From Ricinus communis (taxonomy: Eukaryota > Streptophyta > Magnoliopsida > Malpighiales > Euphorbiaceae), in assembly GCF_019578655.1 (NCBI RefSeq), contig NC_063260.1:30032888-30096887 (forward strand): a stretch of DNA of 64,000 nt. Direction: 5' to 3'. Of this stretch, positions 52,759 to 64,000 are shown in pieces; within the stretch, counting starts at the first letter, position 1, and each line of letters starts with the position of its first letter. The position numbers and the translations under genes were made by a program. The notes below the pieces were generated by a model. The model did no database searches. It saw only the letters and a program-made list of their open reading frames with translations, and was not told where the DNA came from.

Positions 52759-55700
52759 ATGGATAATAAACCAAGAAAACGCGGTAGAAAACCCAAGGAA
52801 ACTCCAGCAACAGAAACCATGGATTTTCAAAACGAGACCGTATCTCTCCCCACCACCGCTACCACAACAGAAACACCACAAACAAGCAATAGCCCGCCTC
52901 CCCCTCGGCGTGGAAGGCCAAGAAAAGTAGGAAAACACACAGAGATATCAGAACCCAAATCATCAGAAAGGAGACTGACACGACACAGAGAGCAAAACGG
53001 AGAAATCCATTTACCGAGTGGTGATATTAGACATAATAACAATAATAATAATAATAATGTTGGGGTTGTTGGGGTTGCAGAGTGGGAGAGTGTAGTGAAA
53101 GTGGTAGCATCAATGGATGCAGTGGTGAAGGTGTTTTGTGTGCATACAGAGCCGAATTTTTCGCTGCCTTGGCAAAGGAAAAGGCAGTATAGTTCGAGTA
53201 GTAGTGGGTTTATTATTGGAGGAAGGAGAGTTTTGACTAATGCTCATTCTGTTGAGCATCATACTCAAGTTAAGCTTAAAAAAAGAGGGTCTGATACCAA
53301 GTATTTGGCTACTGTTTTGGCTATTGGCACTGAGTGTGATATTGGTATGCTAATGTTCATTTCACTTTTCATTTGTTAATACATTGTACACGATTTATCT
53401 GGTTGCTTAATCCGACAATTGCAAAGAAAAAGAATATGCTTTTTGATTTTGTTGAGTTTCTTTGTACGAGATTTTGACAGAGTTATTGAATTCCTTGGGA
53501 AGAAAATGGAGCAAACTTGTGTAAATCTATAGGCTTCCTTAATTTTTTGGTTTTGTTGGCTTTACCCAAATCAGCAGATCATTTAAAATCATGCTTTTAG
53601 TTATTGCTTATAATAACTTTTGCCGTAGAATGCTTTATAATATTAGTTTCTTAAGCAAAGAAAACAGGAATCAAATATCTCTCTCTTTTTCTTTCATCTC
53701 TTTGATAATATCATCTAATGAATATTTTGTGTCATAAACAGTTGAATTTGTATAAATGCAACACTTTTTCTTCAATTTGTGTGAATGTAACAGTTCCTTT
53801 TTCTTCTTCACGTGCAGCATTGTTGACTGTTAATGATGATGAATTTTGGGAGGGGGTTACACCTGTGGAGTTTGGAAATTTGCCTGCTCTTCAAGATGCT
53901 GTTACAGTTGTGGGTTATCCAATTGGAGGTGATACGATCTCTGTGACAAGTGGTGTTGTCTCACGCATAGAGATACTATCTTATGTTCATGGTTCAACTG
54001 AACTTTTGGGCTTGCAGGTGATAGAATACAAATCTACCTATTGTTGCTTGACATTGTTTTCTTGGTGATCGACTATTGTTATGTCCAATGGATATCTTAT
54101 TTATGAATTCTCATACAGATAGATGCAGCCATAAACTCGGGAAATTCTGGAGGGCCTGCCTTCAATGACAAGGGAAAATGTGTTGGTATTGCATTTCAAT
54201 CCCTGAAACATGAAGATGTGGAGAATATCGGCTATGTTATACCCACACCAGTTATAACACATTTTATTCGTGATTACGAGAAGAATGGGGCCTATACAGG
54301 TAGTCTTAGCATTTTCCTTCTTTTTCTTGAGTTAGCCCTTTCTCCCTTTCTCTTTCACTCTCTTTCTCTGCATACAGTTGTAGGTTCAGAGTACAGTTTT
54401 GTTCTCTTCTTGCTTGAATGATTTAGAAGTAAAAGCTGCAGATACCTTACATGTTGATTCTTTTATCAATATGTTTCTTAATTTACTAATGTTTTAGTTG
54501 GATTATTCTTCTTTTCATACCTTATCATATATTTATATTTTTGCACTGTATCAGGCTTCCCAATTCTTGGTGTTGAGTGGCAAAAGATGGAAAATCCTGA
54601 TTTGCGCTTGTCAATGGGGATGGGACCTGATATAAAGGGTGTTCGCATCAGAAGAATAGAACCTACAGCTCCAGAATCCAATCTTCTGAAGCCATCTGAT
54701 GTTATCCTAAGTTTTGATGGGGTTAAAATTGCTAATGATGGAACAAGTAAGCATAAAAAAAGTCAAATCTATAAGTTGCTGTTCTATGTTATTGCCTTTC
54801 TAACATCAATATTTTTTCTCCACTCATTACTAGTCCAACAAGGCATATGATAATTATGCTCTTTTGTTTTGTCAATCAATCCAGTTCTTGTATTGGTGAA
54901 ATTGGATCCAAGCTTTTCTGTTTTTAAAAAAGTACGAGTTCTATGTAAAGTTATTGTCACTGAGGCTTTGTGGTTGCGCAAGTGGTGAAGTTACAAGTCC
55001 TTACAGATTGATCAGGTCTTTCTCACCAGATGGAATCTAAGCTTCACATGGCTTATATTGGCCTTAGCAAGAGGGATGAGCTCTTACTTCACACTTCATT
55101 AAGAAAAAATAAAAATCATTATATAGTTGTCTTGTGATACTTCTCTCCTATCAGGCTCTGGAATTTATCTTGAGGAGTGAGTTCTAGGATTTGCAGTCAT
55201 CAATCTTGTCAAGTTGGCTTACTTAGGTTTAATAAATTTTTGGTGGTTATTCTAGTTTGCTCTTTCGACGTTAAGGCATGAGATGATTTTGTTAATTTGC
55301 ACAATGGGATTCCTGAAGGGAGGGTGATGTGTTTGACTTCTGTCTATTATTTACCAATTGTTTCTGGTTGACTTGAATGGTTGTGACATATTAACTGCCC
55401 AACTATTGCAGGACTTGGACACCTGCAAATCTCAATCAAATTTTTTATTTTGGTGCCTAGTTCTCATGACTTATTGATATCTTCTGTAGTGATAACCTGT
55501 CTGTCAGGGGATTTTCCTGTACTAGATTCACTAATTTTGTTGTGAAATATGTGTATGCATACTTTATACCTAATCACTTCTTCTGGATTGTTATTCAGTT
55601 CCATTCCGGCATGGGGAGAGAATCAGTTTCAGTTACCTTGTTTCTCAAAAGTACACTGGGGACAAAGCTATGGTTAAAGTTCTCCGCAATTCAGAGATAC

Positions 55701-57401
55701 TTGAATTCAACATAAAACTTGCTATCCATAAACGGTTAATCCCAGCACATATCAGGGGCAAACCACCTTCTTATTACATTATTGCTGGATTTGTTTTTAC
55801 TGCGGTATCTGTTCCATATCTGCGTTCTGAGGTGCATGCTCAACTTCAATTGTTTTTCTTTTGTTCTCATTTGTGTATCTTTACCACTTATTTTTTTCTC
55901 TTGTTTTGAGAACATGTCTGAGCCAATTTGCATGTGTACGTATCTTGTTTACTTTCAATCTAATGGACTGCTAAAACTTTATATGGCAGCTCACTTTGTG
56001 AGAGTGTCAAGTCCTCGATGATAAAATATTTTCTAAATTCTAAAGTATAATAATATATGAGGTAATTAATATGCCTTATCATTGTAGCGGTCTGCTGGGC
56101 TTTATCAGAATTTATTGCGGTCTGCTGCTCTAATTATAATACTCCCATTTGTTTCTTTGCTTTCTACCATGTCATTTATCAATAATTTGCAGTCGGCTAT
56201 GCCCTTTTTTTTTTTGTAACCTCTATCCATTGTTTAGTTTGTAGGCAATAGCTATTTTCTTCTCTGCAATATGGATGTCCTACTTCATTTCTAGAGTAGA
56301 CTCATGGCAGAGGGAAAATTATTGAAGGCCAAAGTTTGGCCTTTTGCTTCGGTTTTTGCATGTGATATCAAATCAAAGTAAAGCACTGTTGATATATAAG
56401 GAATCTGATGTTTCTATACTTGGTTGATGCACATGCACTGCAAACCATTACTGAACTAATCTGCTGGCTGTTACTAGCTAATGTGTGTGCTGCTTGCAAG
56501 CGGAAGAGGATATTTTTAGCTTTTCATCATATTTAAAATTGGAAAACTGACAAGTGCTGGGATGCATTCAAATGTTATGGGTGACAACCCAGTATATTGG
56601 TAGCCTAGCGCAATATGCGGTGAGACTAGCATTAACATGACAATAATATGGTGATATTTATGTTTGTCTTTGTGAGGGTTTGCAATTTTTCTAATCTTGT
56701 AGTTTTTAAAATTTCTCTTGGCTGCAGTATGGAAAGGACTATGAATTTGATGCTCCTGTCAAAATTTTAGACAAGCATCTACATGCTATGGCACAATCTG
56801 TAGATGAACAAGTTGTTGTTGTCTCGCAGGTCTCTCTCTCTCTTCCCACCACAGCCATCACTCCATCCACCATATTTCTCTACATCCTTTCCTTGTTATT
56901 TATAACCGGAGCTAGCTTTTTTATGTTTGATTTCAGAAAATGAAAACGAAAAACTCACTGCATTATTTATGTCTTTGAAATGTGTGCTAGGTTCTTGTGG
57001 CTGATATAAATATTGGATATGAAGATATTGTCAACACTCAAGTATGCTACTCAAACTGGTGATATGACATTTTTAAAGGAGCCTTAAAGAACATTTTTGA
57101 GAAATCTGTTTGTGATGCAGGTTCTTGCATTCAATGGCAAGCCTGTGAAGAATCTGAAGAACTTGGCCTACATGGTGGACAGCTGTAGTGATGAATTTTT
57201 AATGTTTGACCTAGAATACCAACAGGTTCTCTCTCTCATTCCAACCCAAATCCCTTCCCTCATCATACATTGCACTTATTGTGTATAAATTTTTTTTTGC
57301 AGATAGTGGTCCTACATGCCAAGAATGCCAAGGCGGCAACACTAGATATCCTTGCAACGCATTGTATACCATCTGCTATGTCTGATGACCTCAAAACTTG
57401 A
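52759..57401 (+). CDS. DEG9: DEG9-type Do-like serine protease
   Basis: A trypsin-fold HtrA/Deg protease of the nuclear or nucleolar plant group. Nine exons: 52759-53344, 53818-54017, 54119-54299, 54555-54746, 55599-55831, 56728-56829, 56991-57041, 57121-57225 and 57303-57401, giving 582 residues. The catalytic triad is intact: H163 in LTNAHSVE, D194 in TECDIALL, S272 in [12 protein letters not shown] sequence follows ([28 protein letters not shown]). The C-terminal half carries the Deg9-specific region. The N-terminus has two basic AT-hook-like cores, RKRGRKPK (6-13) and RRGRPRK (50-56), which agree with nuclear location, and an eight-Asn run (93-100). No transit or signal peptide is seen. 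The final residues are SDDLKT. In Arabidopsis DEG9 degrades the cytokinin response regulator ARR4. That role is family knowledge and is not shown here. Confidence 0.95.
53035..53058 (+). repeat. Coding AAT repeat (poly-Asn) in DEG9
   Basis: Eight Asn codons in a row, seven AAT and one AAC, encode residues 93-100 of DEG9. They lie in the disordered N-terminal part before the protease domain, so length changes should be tolerated. Confidence 0.9.
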
Positions 57402-58737
57402 GGAAACATTTCAGTTAAATGTACTGAGTAGTCGAGCTTCTTTCAAGTATCCTCCTGAACTCAGTGTAATGTGCCAGCTACATTTGGCTCAGTGCATGGA
57501 AGCTTGCAGTCCAGTTACTTCCTTCTGTCATATGCCTGCTGTGGGGTTGCACTACTTTGTCTCCGTTGGAACAATTGTAGTTAAGGCTTTTATTTTCTTT
57601 ATACTTCTACTTACATATTAGCAAAGCAGAAGGATGCAGGGATGATTTGATAGTTGATCTCCCGGGGCCCTGCTGGTAAAACTATGTCATCATATAAGGC
57701 CATGTATAATTTTGTAGCTCCAGTTTAGCATAGGATTAATTAGCTGAGTATGCCATCATGAATTCTGTGTTTCAAATATTCAATTTTGAACATCAGATTT
57801 GCCAAGTTCAGTTGCAAATGGATGGTCTTATTATATCCTTTGCTTTGATGCTTTCCCCATTAATATGTTGTCCTGCAAGGAGAATGTTAGGAATTTACTA
57901 CTGCCTTGTGAAGGCAAATTACTTCTGATTGTTTGCTATTTATAAGTTCATTAAAAAGAAGATTTTCCCAATTATATTTGAAAGTGAATGTTTGTGAGTA
58001 ATGGGACATGAGGATGCAGGGTAGTTCTGTAAGCTGTGATGCAGGGAATGTTAGATATGCTATGTAGAGCAGATCAGTATAAATAGATAACGACAGCTGT
58101 AATCAAGGTATCGCTGATAGAAGATATTGTCTTCCCTGTTCTCTCTTCTATCACTTTCTCATCTCTAATTTCTTCTGCCCTTCTTGTTGTTTCCATCACC
58201 AGGTGAGTCATAAAAGTTTGCAACAAAGTAGACATGGGCATAATTGGTTTTGTATGTTATATTGCACTTTAGATTCTTAATTATGGAGTGATGTAAACAA
58301 GCATTTATAGCTCTGATGAATATCCAACTACTAAGCGAAGAAGATGGGGAACAAAAAAAGGAAGAATTGGCAAGCAAGGAGTTCTCAACTATAGTACGTC
58401 GACAGCTGATAAGATTAAAACACCAGGTCAATGTCTTGCTACAACATCAGAAGTCCAGTCTACCATGTACTGGAGTCTGAAAGAAGAATACATGCTTGTG
58501 AGGGAGATTTGCTGTATACAGTTGCTATCTGTATCCAATATTAACTTACTGGGTCTAGCATTTTGTACAATTTGTGCTAGTGTACTAGTAGAAGATTCAA
58601 CATTAACAAAGAGACGTTTCCAATAGATTCTGACCCTTGCAACTCCTACAATTGGCGTTTAAACTGCAGAAGCATCCTCGTTTTGCAAGATAAAGCAATT
58701 TGCATTTGCTATCCACTTATCTCTGCACGTTTTCGCC
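57402..58737. other. Spacer between DEG9 and WAT1 genes
   Basis: The start should be the DEG9 3' untranslated region. From about 57885 (TGTTAGGAATT) to 58199 the sequence looks like an LTR or promoter unit, with GTATAAATAG at 58077-58086 followed by a CT-rich leader and CCAG|GTGAGT at 58198-58207. No target duplication was found. A small frame follows at 58316-58480. Confidence 0.4.
58316..58480 (+). CDS. Possible small gene, 54 residues
   Basis: I do not recognise this protein. The frame starts MNIQLLSEEDGEQKKEE and continues with a charged, helix-prone stretch (FSTIVRRQLIRLKHQVNVLL), then ends CTGV. Context that makes it worth listing: a TATA box at 58078, a CT-rich leader, a good splice donor (CCAG|GTGAGT, 58202), and an acceptor-like TTTATAG just before the frame (58304-58310). 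This could be a real short transcript, the start of a dead retroelement, or chance. It has no signal peptide and no membrane segment. Confidence 0.25.
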   Translation: MNIQLLSEEDGEQKKEELASKEFSTIVRRQLIRLKHQVNVLLQHQKSSLPCTGV

Positions 58738-61086
58738 CTACACTAGTTCATCTTTGTAGCTTTGCAACAGAGGCACTTTCTGGGCCGATGGAGATTGCAG
58801 ACTACTACCACCATAATCTTCAATAACCTCTTCCTTGGCTTTTCCCCACATTACAGTATAAAACCCGATAGATATTATCGTTGCTCCAATGAGACTGTTA
58901 AATACAGAATAAGATTCAGCAATATGCAAAAGATTTTTTTTTTCTACAAAAAAGAGAACATGTGGACAAGCTTGAAAGCATGTTTAGGCTTCATCTGTAC
59001 AAATTTGGCATAATTCAATCTTGCACCAAACTACTGGATTAGTCACACTCCGCATCAAACTCCTTGGAGAATCCTGGAAATGGGTTCAATATATATATGT
59101 AGCAAGTTGTGAGGTGCAGGAAGACTGTTTAAGCTATTTGTTAGTTGCAAAATAGCATCACCACATTTCTTCCTCTGATGTGGTCTTGCTTAGGGATATC
59201 CTTAAATTGTATTCTAAAGTAGCTGAAGGTTCTATAGCGGAACAAAAATGGAGAAACATAAATATTCAGACTCATACCTTCCAAGATGTAGAGCATCACC
59301 AAGGAACATGACACCCATTGCAACAGCAATGGCTATTGACAATGGCTTGAACATTGCTACAAAGACAGGTCCCTTCAAATGCAGGGCCCACGTATGAACA
59401 GTATTGTTTAAGCATGATCCGAATAGTCCCTACATGAAATGGAAGTCTAGGGATTAGAACAGAATCTACAAAGGGAACCAATGAACTGAACCAAAACTTT
59501 CCTGTTTCTAAAAAGTCTAGTGCATTGGTCTCTCACCGAACAAACAATGGAGGCTAGCGCTATACCCGGCCGCACTACCCAAGCACTTGAAGGTCCTTCA
59601 GAGATTAGAGCCACGACTGCTGCTATGAAGCTGACAGTTAAATTGTAAAAGAAGACTACTGTCATCTCTGCAGGGTACTCCTTCATTATTTGTGTCTGTC
59701 AAGTATTACAAGTATAAGACATTAAATTGCACTTCAAGCAACTGAATCATTAACTTACAATGAGCAAACACTGGAAGTTTAGATTCATAATGATTGTACG
59801 TACCTGAACAATGTACCATAATGGAACTAGTATGTATTCAGCTGTGAGAAAAATGCCGCCAAGAATCCAATTTGGATTGGATGAGCGAGGAGGTTGATCA
59901 AGTGCAATAAATGGAGATGAAGCTATAAATATTAGAGGGCCTTTGTAGAGAGTGACTACAAATGCACCAGCTATTGACACAATGGTGCCCAAGACTTTGG
60001 CCTGGCTACTTCTTTTTCTCAGAGATACCCTTTCCATCCTTTTTGAATACAATATAGACAAAAAACAAAAAGAGATGGAATAATAAAAGTTAGTAGCGGT
60101 CCATGTGAATTAAGAGAAACAGACTCAAAGCAGACTCTAGTCCTCCTATTCAAGCCACTTGAAAACAAAGGTGAAGGAATTGTCATCATCATTCCCCTTT
60201 TGGAACTATTTTTAGCCTAACAGGTTAAAATTATTACTGTAGGTAGCAGCAGCAAAGCATGTAAAGCAAAAGCTTGTTACAGGAAGACATACACACTTCC
60301 TCTAATTGGGCCCAGAGCCCAGCAAATAACCATACAGAACAATCTCCATACTTAAAGCAGAAGAGGGAAATAACTAAAATGGAAAAACGGAAAAACAGAC
60401 AAAGCATAGGAGAGGGACACCTCTACTCAAAATTAATAAACGCTCGTCAACTAGATAAAAAGACAAGAAAAAAGAAAGGGTAGGCTACCACCACCACTGA
60501 CCTGAAAATGATAGCAAGGATGAAAGTGAAAGCTGGTGTAAGGTTACTGATGGCTGAAGAAAGAGTTGGAGAACTATAATTAATCCCTGTGTATCCCAAT
60601 ATCTGAGATGAGCTCCTGCTCCATTAGAATCCAATTTAAAAACACTCATGGTTAGTGAAATTAAAGTCCAAACTCCAAATGGGTTTTCTTAAAGAAATTG
60701 GAAGCTTGGCTAGTGATCAGTACCCAATTACCCCAAGAAGACCAATTTTACACAGTATAGAGAAGCTTAGTGGAGGAAGCATTCTTGATCTGCATACCAA
60801 AAGACAAACAAAATATTGGGTCTTGATTAGTTTCTTACGGTATCCATTTGGCAATTAAATTGATATTATATGAGAGAGAGAGAGAGAGAGACCTGGAGGA
60901 GATGAAAGGAGCAGGAAGGAGAACAAGAGCAGCAATAGCATAAGCATAAACAATAAAAACATGGTAATTCATTCCTTCCAAAGTAGCTGCTTTGTAAAGT
61001 GTGTTCAGCCCAACATTTACACATTCCATTGTTACCAAAGTTGTAAATGGCAACACATCTTCGTACCAGTATCTTCCTCCTGCCAT
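58738..61086 (-). CDS. WAT1-related (nodulin MtN21/EamA) transporter
   Basis: A plant drug/metabolite-type exporter with two EamA domains and about ten membrane helices. Family members move auxin or amino acids, but the substrate here is unknown. Seven exons: 60893-61086, 60724-60789, 60502-60615, 59804-60038, 59537-59695, 59278-59429 and 58738-58894, giving 358 residues. Conserved blocks are [89 protein letters not shown], and [17 protein letters not shown]. The start at 61086 ([14 protein letters not shown]) fits the family. An in-frame ATG at 61269 would add a basic, unrelated extension and is rejected. A CT microsatellite begins right after the exon 1 donor. A tandem paralog lies about 2.5 kb to the right. 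The Arabidopsis counterpart is probably in the At5g40210-At5g40240 cluster. Confidence 0.94.
60872..60891. repeat. GA/CT microsatellite at WAT1 intron 1 donor
   Basis: Ten GA units run into the splice site: on the minus strand exon 1 ends CCAG, and the intron continues GTCTCTCTCT. The repeat therefore supplies part of the donor's downstream positions. Confidence 0.9.
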
Positions 61087-63622
61087 CTTCTGCTTCTTCT
61101 TCTTCTTATTATTAGTACTCTCTTTCTTTCTTTTTCTTCTATCTCTCAAACACAAACACTCATCAAGAAAACTTCTGAGATCCCAACGTAGAGGGCTAGT
61201 TGTGAGAGATGACTTGGCAATACAGCAACTGTTTTGGTTTCTTCTCTCTATAATGTCTTCTCTAGTCATATGTGGTATGATTATTGGTCACTTTGGTTCC
61301 CTTTTCTAGCAAGAAAAAGAGAGAGTGCAAGTTTTGGGGTGGTGATGACGTTAATTATTTTTTTTATTCTGTTAATGTTGGGGTCACAATCATATATATC
61401 TTGTAAATAAAAAATTGCAAAATTGGTTTTAGTGTGAAAGGTATCTTTGAGCAATAACAATTATATATACTTTGATTTTATTTTATCTATTTTGTTTTTT
61501 TTTACGATAATTACTAATCAATTAATAATAATTAAGTCTTGTCACAATTATTGTATATTTTCCTTCAAAACCCCTATGTCATTGTAGTTAAAGATGAGCT
61601 AGATAGCATTGTATGGTTAAATGTTTGCCTTGTAGTAATATGATTGTGACCCTCATATTATTTTCCTTTTTAAAAGTTGTCATGAATTATAATTATATAT
61701 GACATATGTAAATAATTTGCAATTAAATTTTATAATTTCTGTTATTAATTTTCTTAATAATTAAAAATGAGAATGCACAGTATTCATAAAATTTAAACTA
61801 TAATGTCATATCTAGAATGATTAATCTTATCATCAGATTAAAATATGAAATCCTGTCTAATGTATTTTTTTTTTTTAATATCATTTTCACATGACCTGGC
61901 AGAGCACAATAAGACTGACCAAAGGTCATCAATCATATCAATGGTAGTAATAACCAAGTTTGGATGCAAAATTGCCATGTATTTCTACCACTAAACTGAT
62001 TTTTCATTGTTCATCCACAGGGGATTTCTTCTATTAAAAAATGATGTACACTTGTGAACCATGAAATTTTAATATCTTACTCTTCTCATAAGTATTAAAC
62101 CAGTGAGGTACCCTTAAGAAAGACTCAACTTATCATATTAGATTAAAACAAAAAATCAATGGAATTGTATGACTATTGACTATTATTGTTATTATTAATA
62201 TGTATTAAAGAAAGGGCATAATTTCTTTTTTTTTTTTTTTAATTTTAATCATCAGTGAAAAAAAGAATTAAAACTATTCGTGTGCAAGCCACACGTCTAG
62301 GCACAACCATGACATATGATAGATCTGCCTATTCGACTATTTATATGGAAAAGATGCGGTCCATATCATATCATCATGGACATAGTATATAAATATTCGT
62401 ATATGATTTTGTACTTGAACATTGAATTTTGAATATATATTATTTAGGCAGAGGCCGCGAATTATTAGTCTGAACAAGTTGCAGGTATTAAGATTCTCAA
62501 GCACACTTTGCAAAAGGAAAAACTTGTGTACAAAATCTTTGACATTTCATGGGTTTGGACACTGCTTTAGTTGGTGCCTTGTCTTTTGTAAAGGCACAGC
62601 GCACGATCCATGGGCTAGCTTAATTATACCCTGCTACTAATTTCTTCTCTTTTTTTCCTTAATCCGGATATTTCTTTTCCTTTGCTTTATGTGAGAAAGA
62701 ACAAAGAAAAAGATGGGCCTGCAAAACAAAGAAGTTGAAGGAAATAGTTATTTCTCAATAAAGAGAAGTTAGAATAAACGGTCCAATTTTTGAAAAGGGT
62801 AAAAGGATAAACGTCTAGCTGTGGAAGAATTCCCAGTTAACGTAAGCTTTACTACTTACGTACATATATACATATAACAGGAAGAAGTCCCAATTTAACA
62901 AGGGAATAATCTTCTTGATAAGGAGAATGTGGTGTCCACAGACCTCACCATCTTACCTCAATTATTAAAGGAGCATTTGATTGAAAAATTTATTGAAGGA
63001 ACGTGCCTCACACGCACACACTTTCTCCTACTATGAAGGGTCTTGCTTGGGATGTAAGCATCCAACAATATAATATAAAGTGGTCGCATGCACAACTATA
63101 TATGATTAAAGCAAACGTTTTAGAGATGTTTGCCTGCTGCCGAATCTGTCTCTGCATTTTCAGGGAAAGAGCATCAAAGCAGTGTGGAATAGGACTTTCA
63201 GGGAAGATTGGAAGTAATGGTGGCTGCCGGTGTGTAAAGATCCCTCTTATTCAATGGGAAATTAAGATATCTTGTCTTAATTAGGTCTACGCGAACGAAG
63301 TTTATAGTTTCTTCTTCTTGGCTCTTTGGATGAGTTTATTAGCCTAGAAGATTATTTTGTATTTATTGGGCGGCCCATTAATTTGCTATTATGTCCTTTT
63401 GAATTTTTTAATTTATTGCTGATTTAGTTTGATGGAAGTATACTGAATAAGAAATAGGAATTATTATATTAGAATGATTGCATTTTGTTCTCCATTTCAA
63501 AACAGATCAAATTGGTATTACCGAAAATATTCCTACATGAAAAGGCAGCAACATAAAACTTAATTTCAAAGTATGTAATTTTGCATTATAATTTTCATTT
63601 ATATCAAAGAAGGAAGTCTTAT
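61087..63622. other. Spacer between the two WAT1 paralogs
   Basis: The left end holds the leader and promoter of the first WAT1 gene. The rest is AT-rich, with A/T runs near 61870 and 62228-62240. Small frames at 62422-62640 and 63003-63284 match nothing I know and lack splice context. Confidence 0.5.
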
Positions 63623-64000
63623 TTATTTTCTTGAAAGCTTATTTATCATCCTTTTTCCCCTCCATCCCACTCTTATTTCCACTTCATTTACTTGCCTTGC
63701 ATAAAACCCAACCGAGATGATAACAGCTCCAATTACACTGCAAAATCATCGGAACAAAGGAAAAAAAAAGGTAAATTGTTATAACTAAAGCTACTTGTAT
63801 TTGAATTGATGCTGAAAGGGAACCTAACTAGTATACCTTCCAAGAAACAGAGCATCTCCAAGAAAAATGAAACTCACAACAGCTGCAATGACGATTGGCA
63901 GGGGACAGAATGTTGCTATATAGACTGGCCCTTTAAATCGCAGACCCCATGTGTGAATTACACCACTGAAGGGTGAAGCGAAAAATCCCTATACAGACAT
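63623..64000 (-). CDS. WAT1-related transporter paralog, 3' end only
   Basis: The last two coding exons are in the window and the gene runs off the right edge. The penultimate exon is 63837-63988, exactly 152 bases like its paralog ([30 protein letters not shown]). The last exon runs 63737 down to a stop at 63623-63625 and starts [13 protein letters not shown]. After FYA the family usually reads VMWGKAKE, but here it reads [15 protein letters not shown]. The tail is therefore diverged or out of frame. A GC-type donor word (AAG|GCAAGTAA) sits just at this point. The gene could be intact with an unusual tail, or decaying. Confidence 0.8.

Noticed and set aside
52657..53042. Minus-strand cysteine- and phenylalanine-rich frames
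   Set aside because: They are antisense to DEG9 exon 1, caused by its AAC/AAT and CAG-rich codons.
57885..58199. Solo LTR beginning TGTTAGGAATT
   Set aside because: TATA and CT-rich leader fit, but no matching target duplication or clear CA end was found. It is kept only as a note.
61087..61269. Upstream in-frame ATG that would extend the WAT1 protein
   Set aside because: The extra 61 residues are basic and unlike the family N-terminus. The start [10 protein letters not shown] fits known members.

Overview
This window is plant nuclear DNA. The genes are split by AT-rich GT-AG introns, intergenic DNA is very AT-rich, and an LTR retrotransposon, a solo LTR and a Mutator-type MITE are present. 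All protein families are land-plant types: CSLC glycan synthase, TBL acetyltransferase, subtilase, alpha-dioxygenase and WAT1 transporters. A eudicot, probably a rosid, fits best. The species cannot be fixed from sequence alone.

Layout. 0.3-3.5 kb (-): a broken EMB506-like ankyrin gene. 6.4-6.8 kb: a solo LTR. 9.2-11.5 kb (-): an intact CSLC12-type xyloglucan glucan synthase. 11.9-19.4 kb: a long AT-rich stretch with no gene seen. 19.4-21.8 kb (+): SmF, with a 537-bp foldback MITE in intron 1. 22.7-24.1 kb (+): a decayed alpha-dioxygenase copy. 28.0-31.6 kb (+): an SBT5-type subtilase of 11 exons. 34.1-36.9 kb (+): a TBL protein of the xyloglucan acetyltransferase type. 37.3-42.3 kb (-): a complete but coding-defective Ty1/copia element. 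45.8-46.3 kb (-): a 2H-phosphoesterase-like protein. 47.9-51.2 kb (-): an intact 10-exon alpha-dioxygenase. 52.8-57.4 kb (+): DEG9 protease. 58.7-61.1 kb (-): a WAT1/MtN21 transporter. 63.6 kb to the right edge (-): the 3' end of a second WAT1 paralog.

For each intact multi-exon gene I placed splice sites by hand and checked that exon lengths add to a multiple of three. Across about 42 introns, three use GC-AG borders. They lie in three different genes: CSLC, SmF and the subtilase.

These genes do not form an obvious cluster or new system. The two functional links are modest. CSLC12-type synthase and the TBL protein both belong to xyloglucan synthesis in the Golgi, 23 kb apart. The alpha-dioxygenase gene and its dead relative are about 24 kb apart. 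From memory, the gene set EMB506, 2H protein, DEG9 and WAT1 matches Arabidopsis At5g40160-At5g40240, which suggests an old syntenic block. The most distinctive structures are the MITE with an exact 9-bp target duplication, the young-LTR but broken copia element, and the two pseudogenes.
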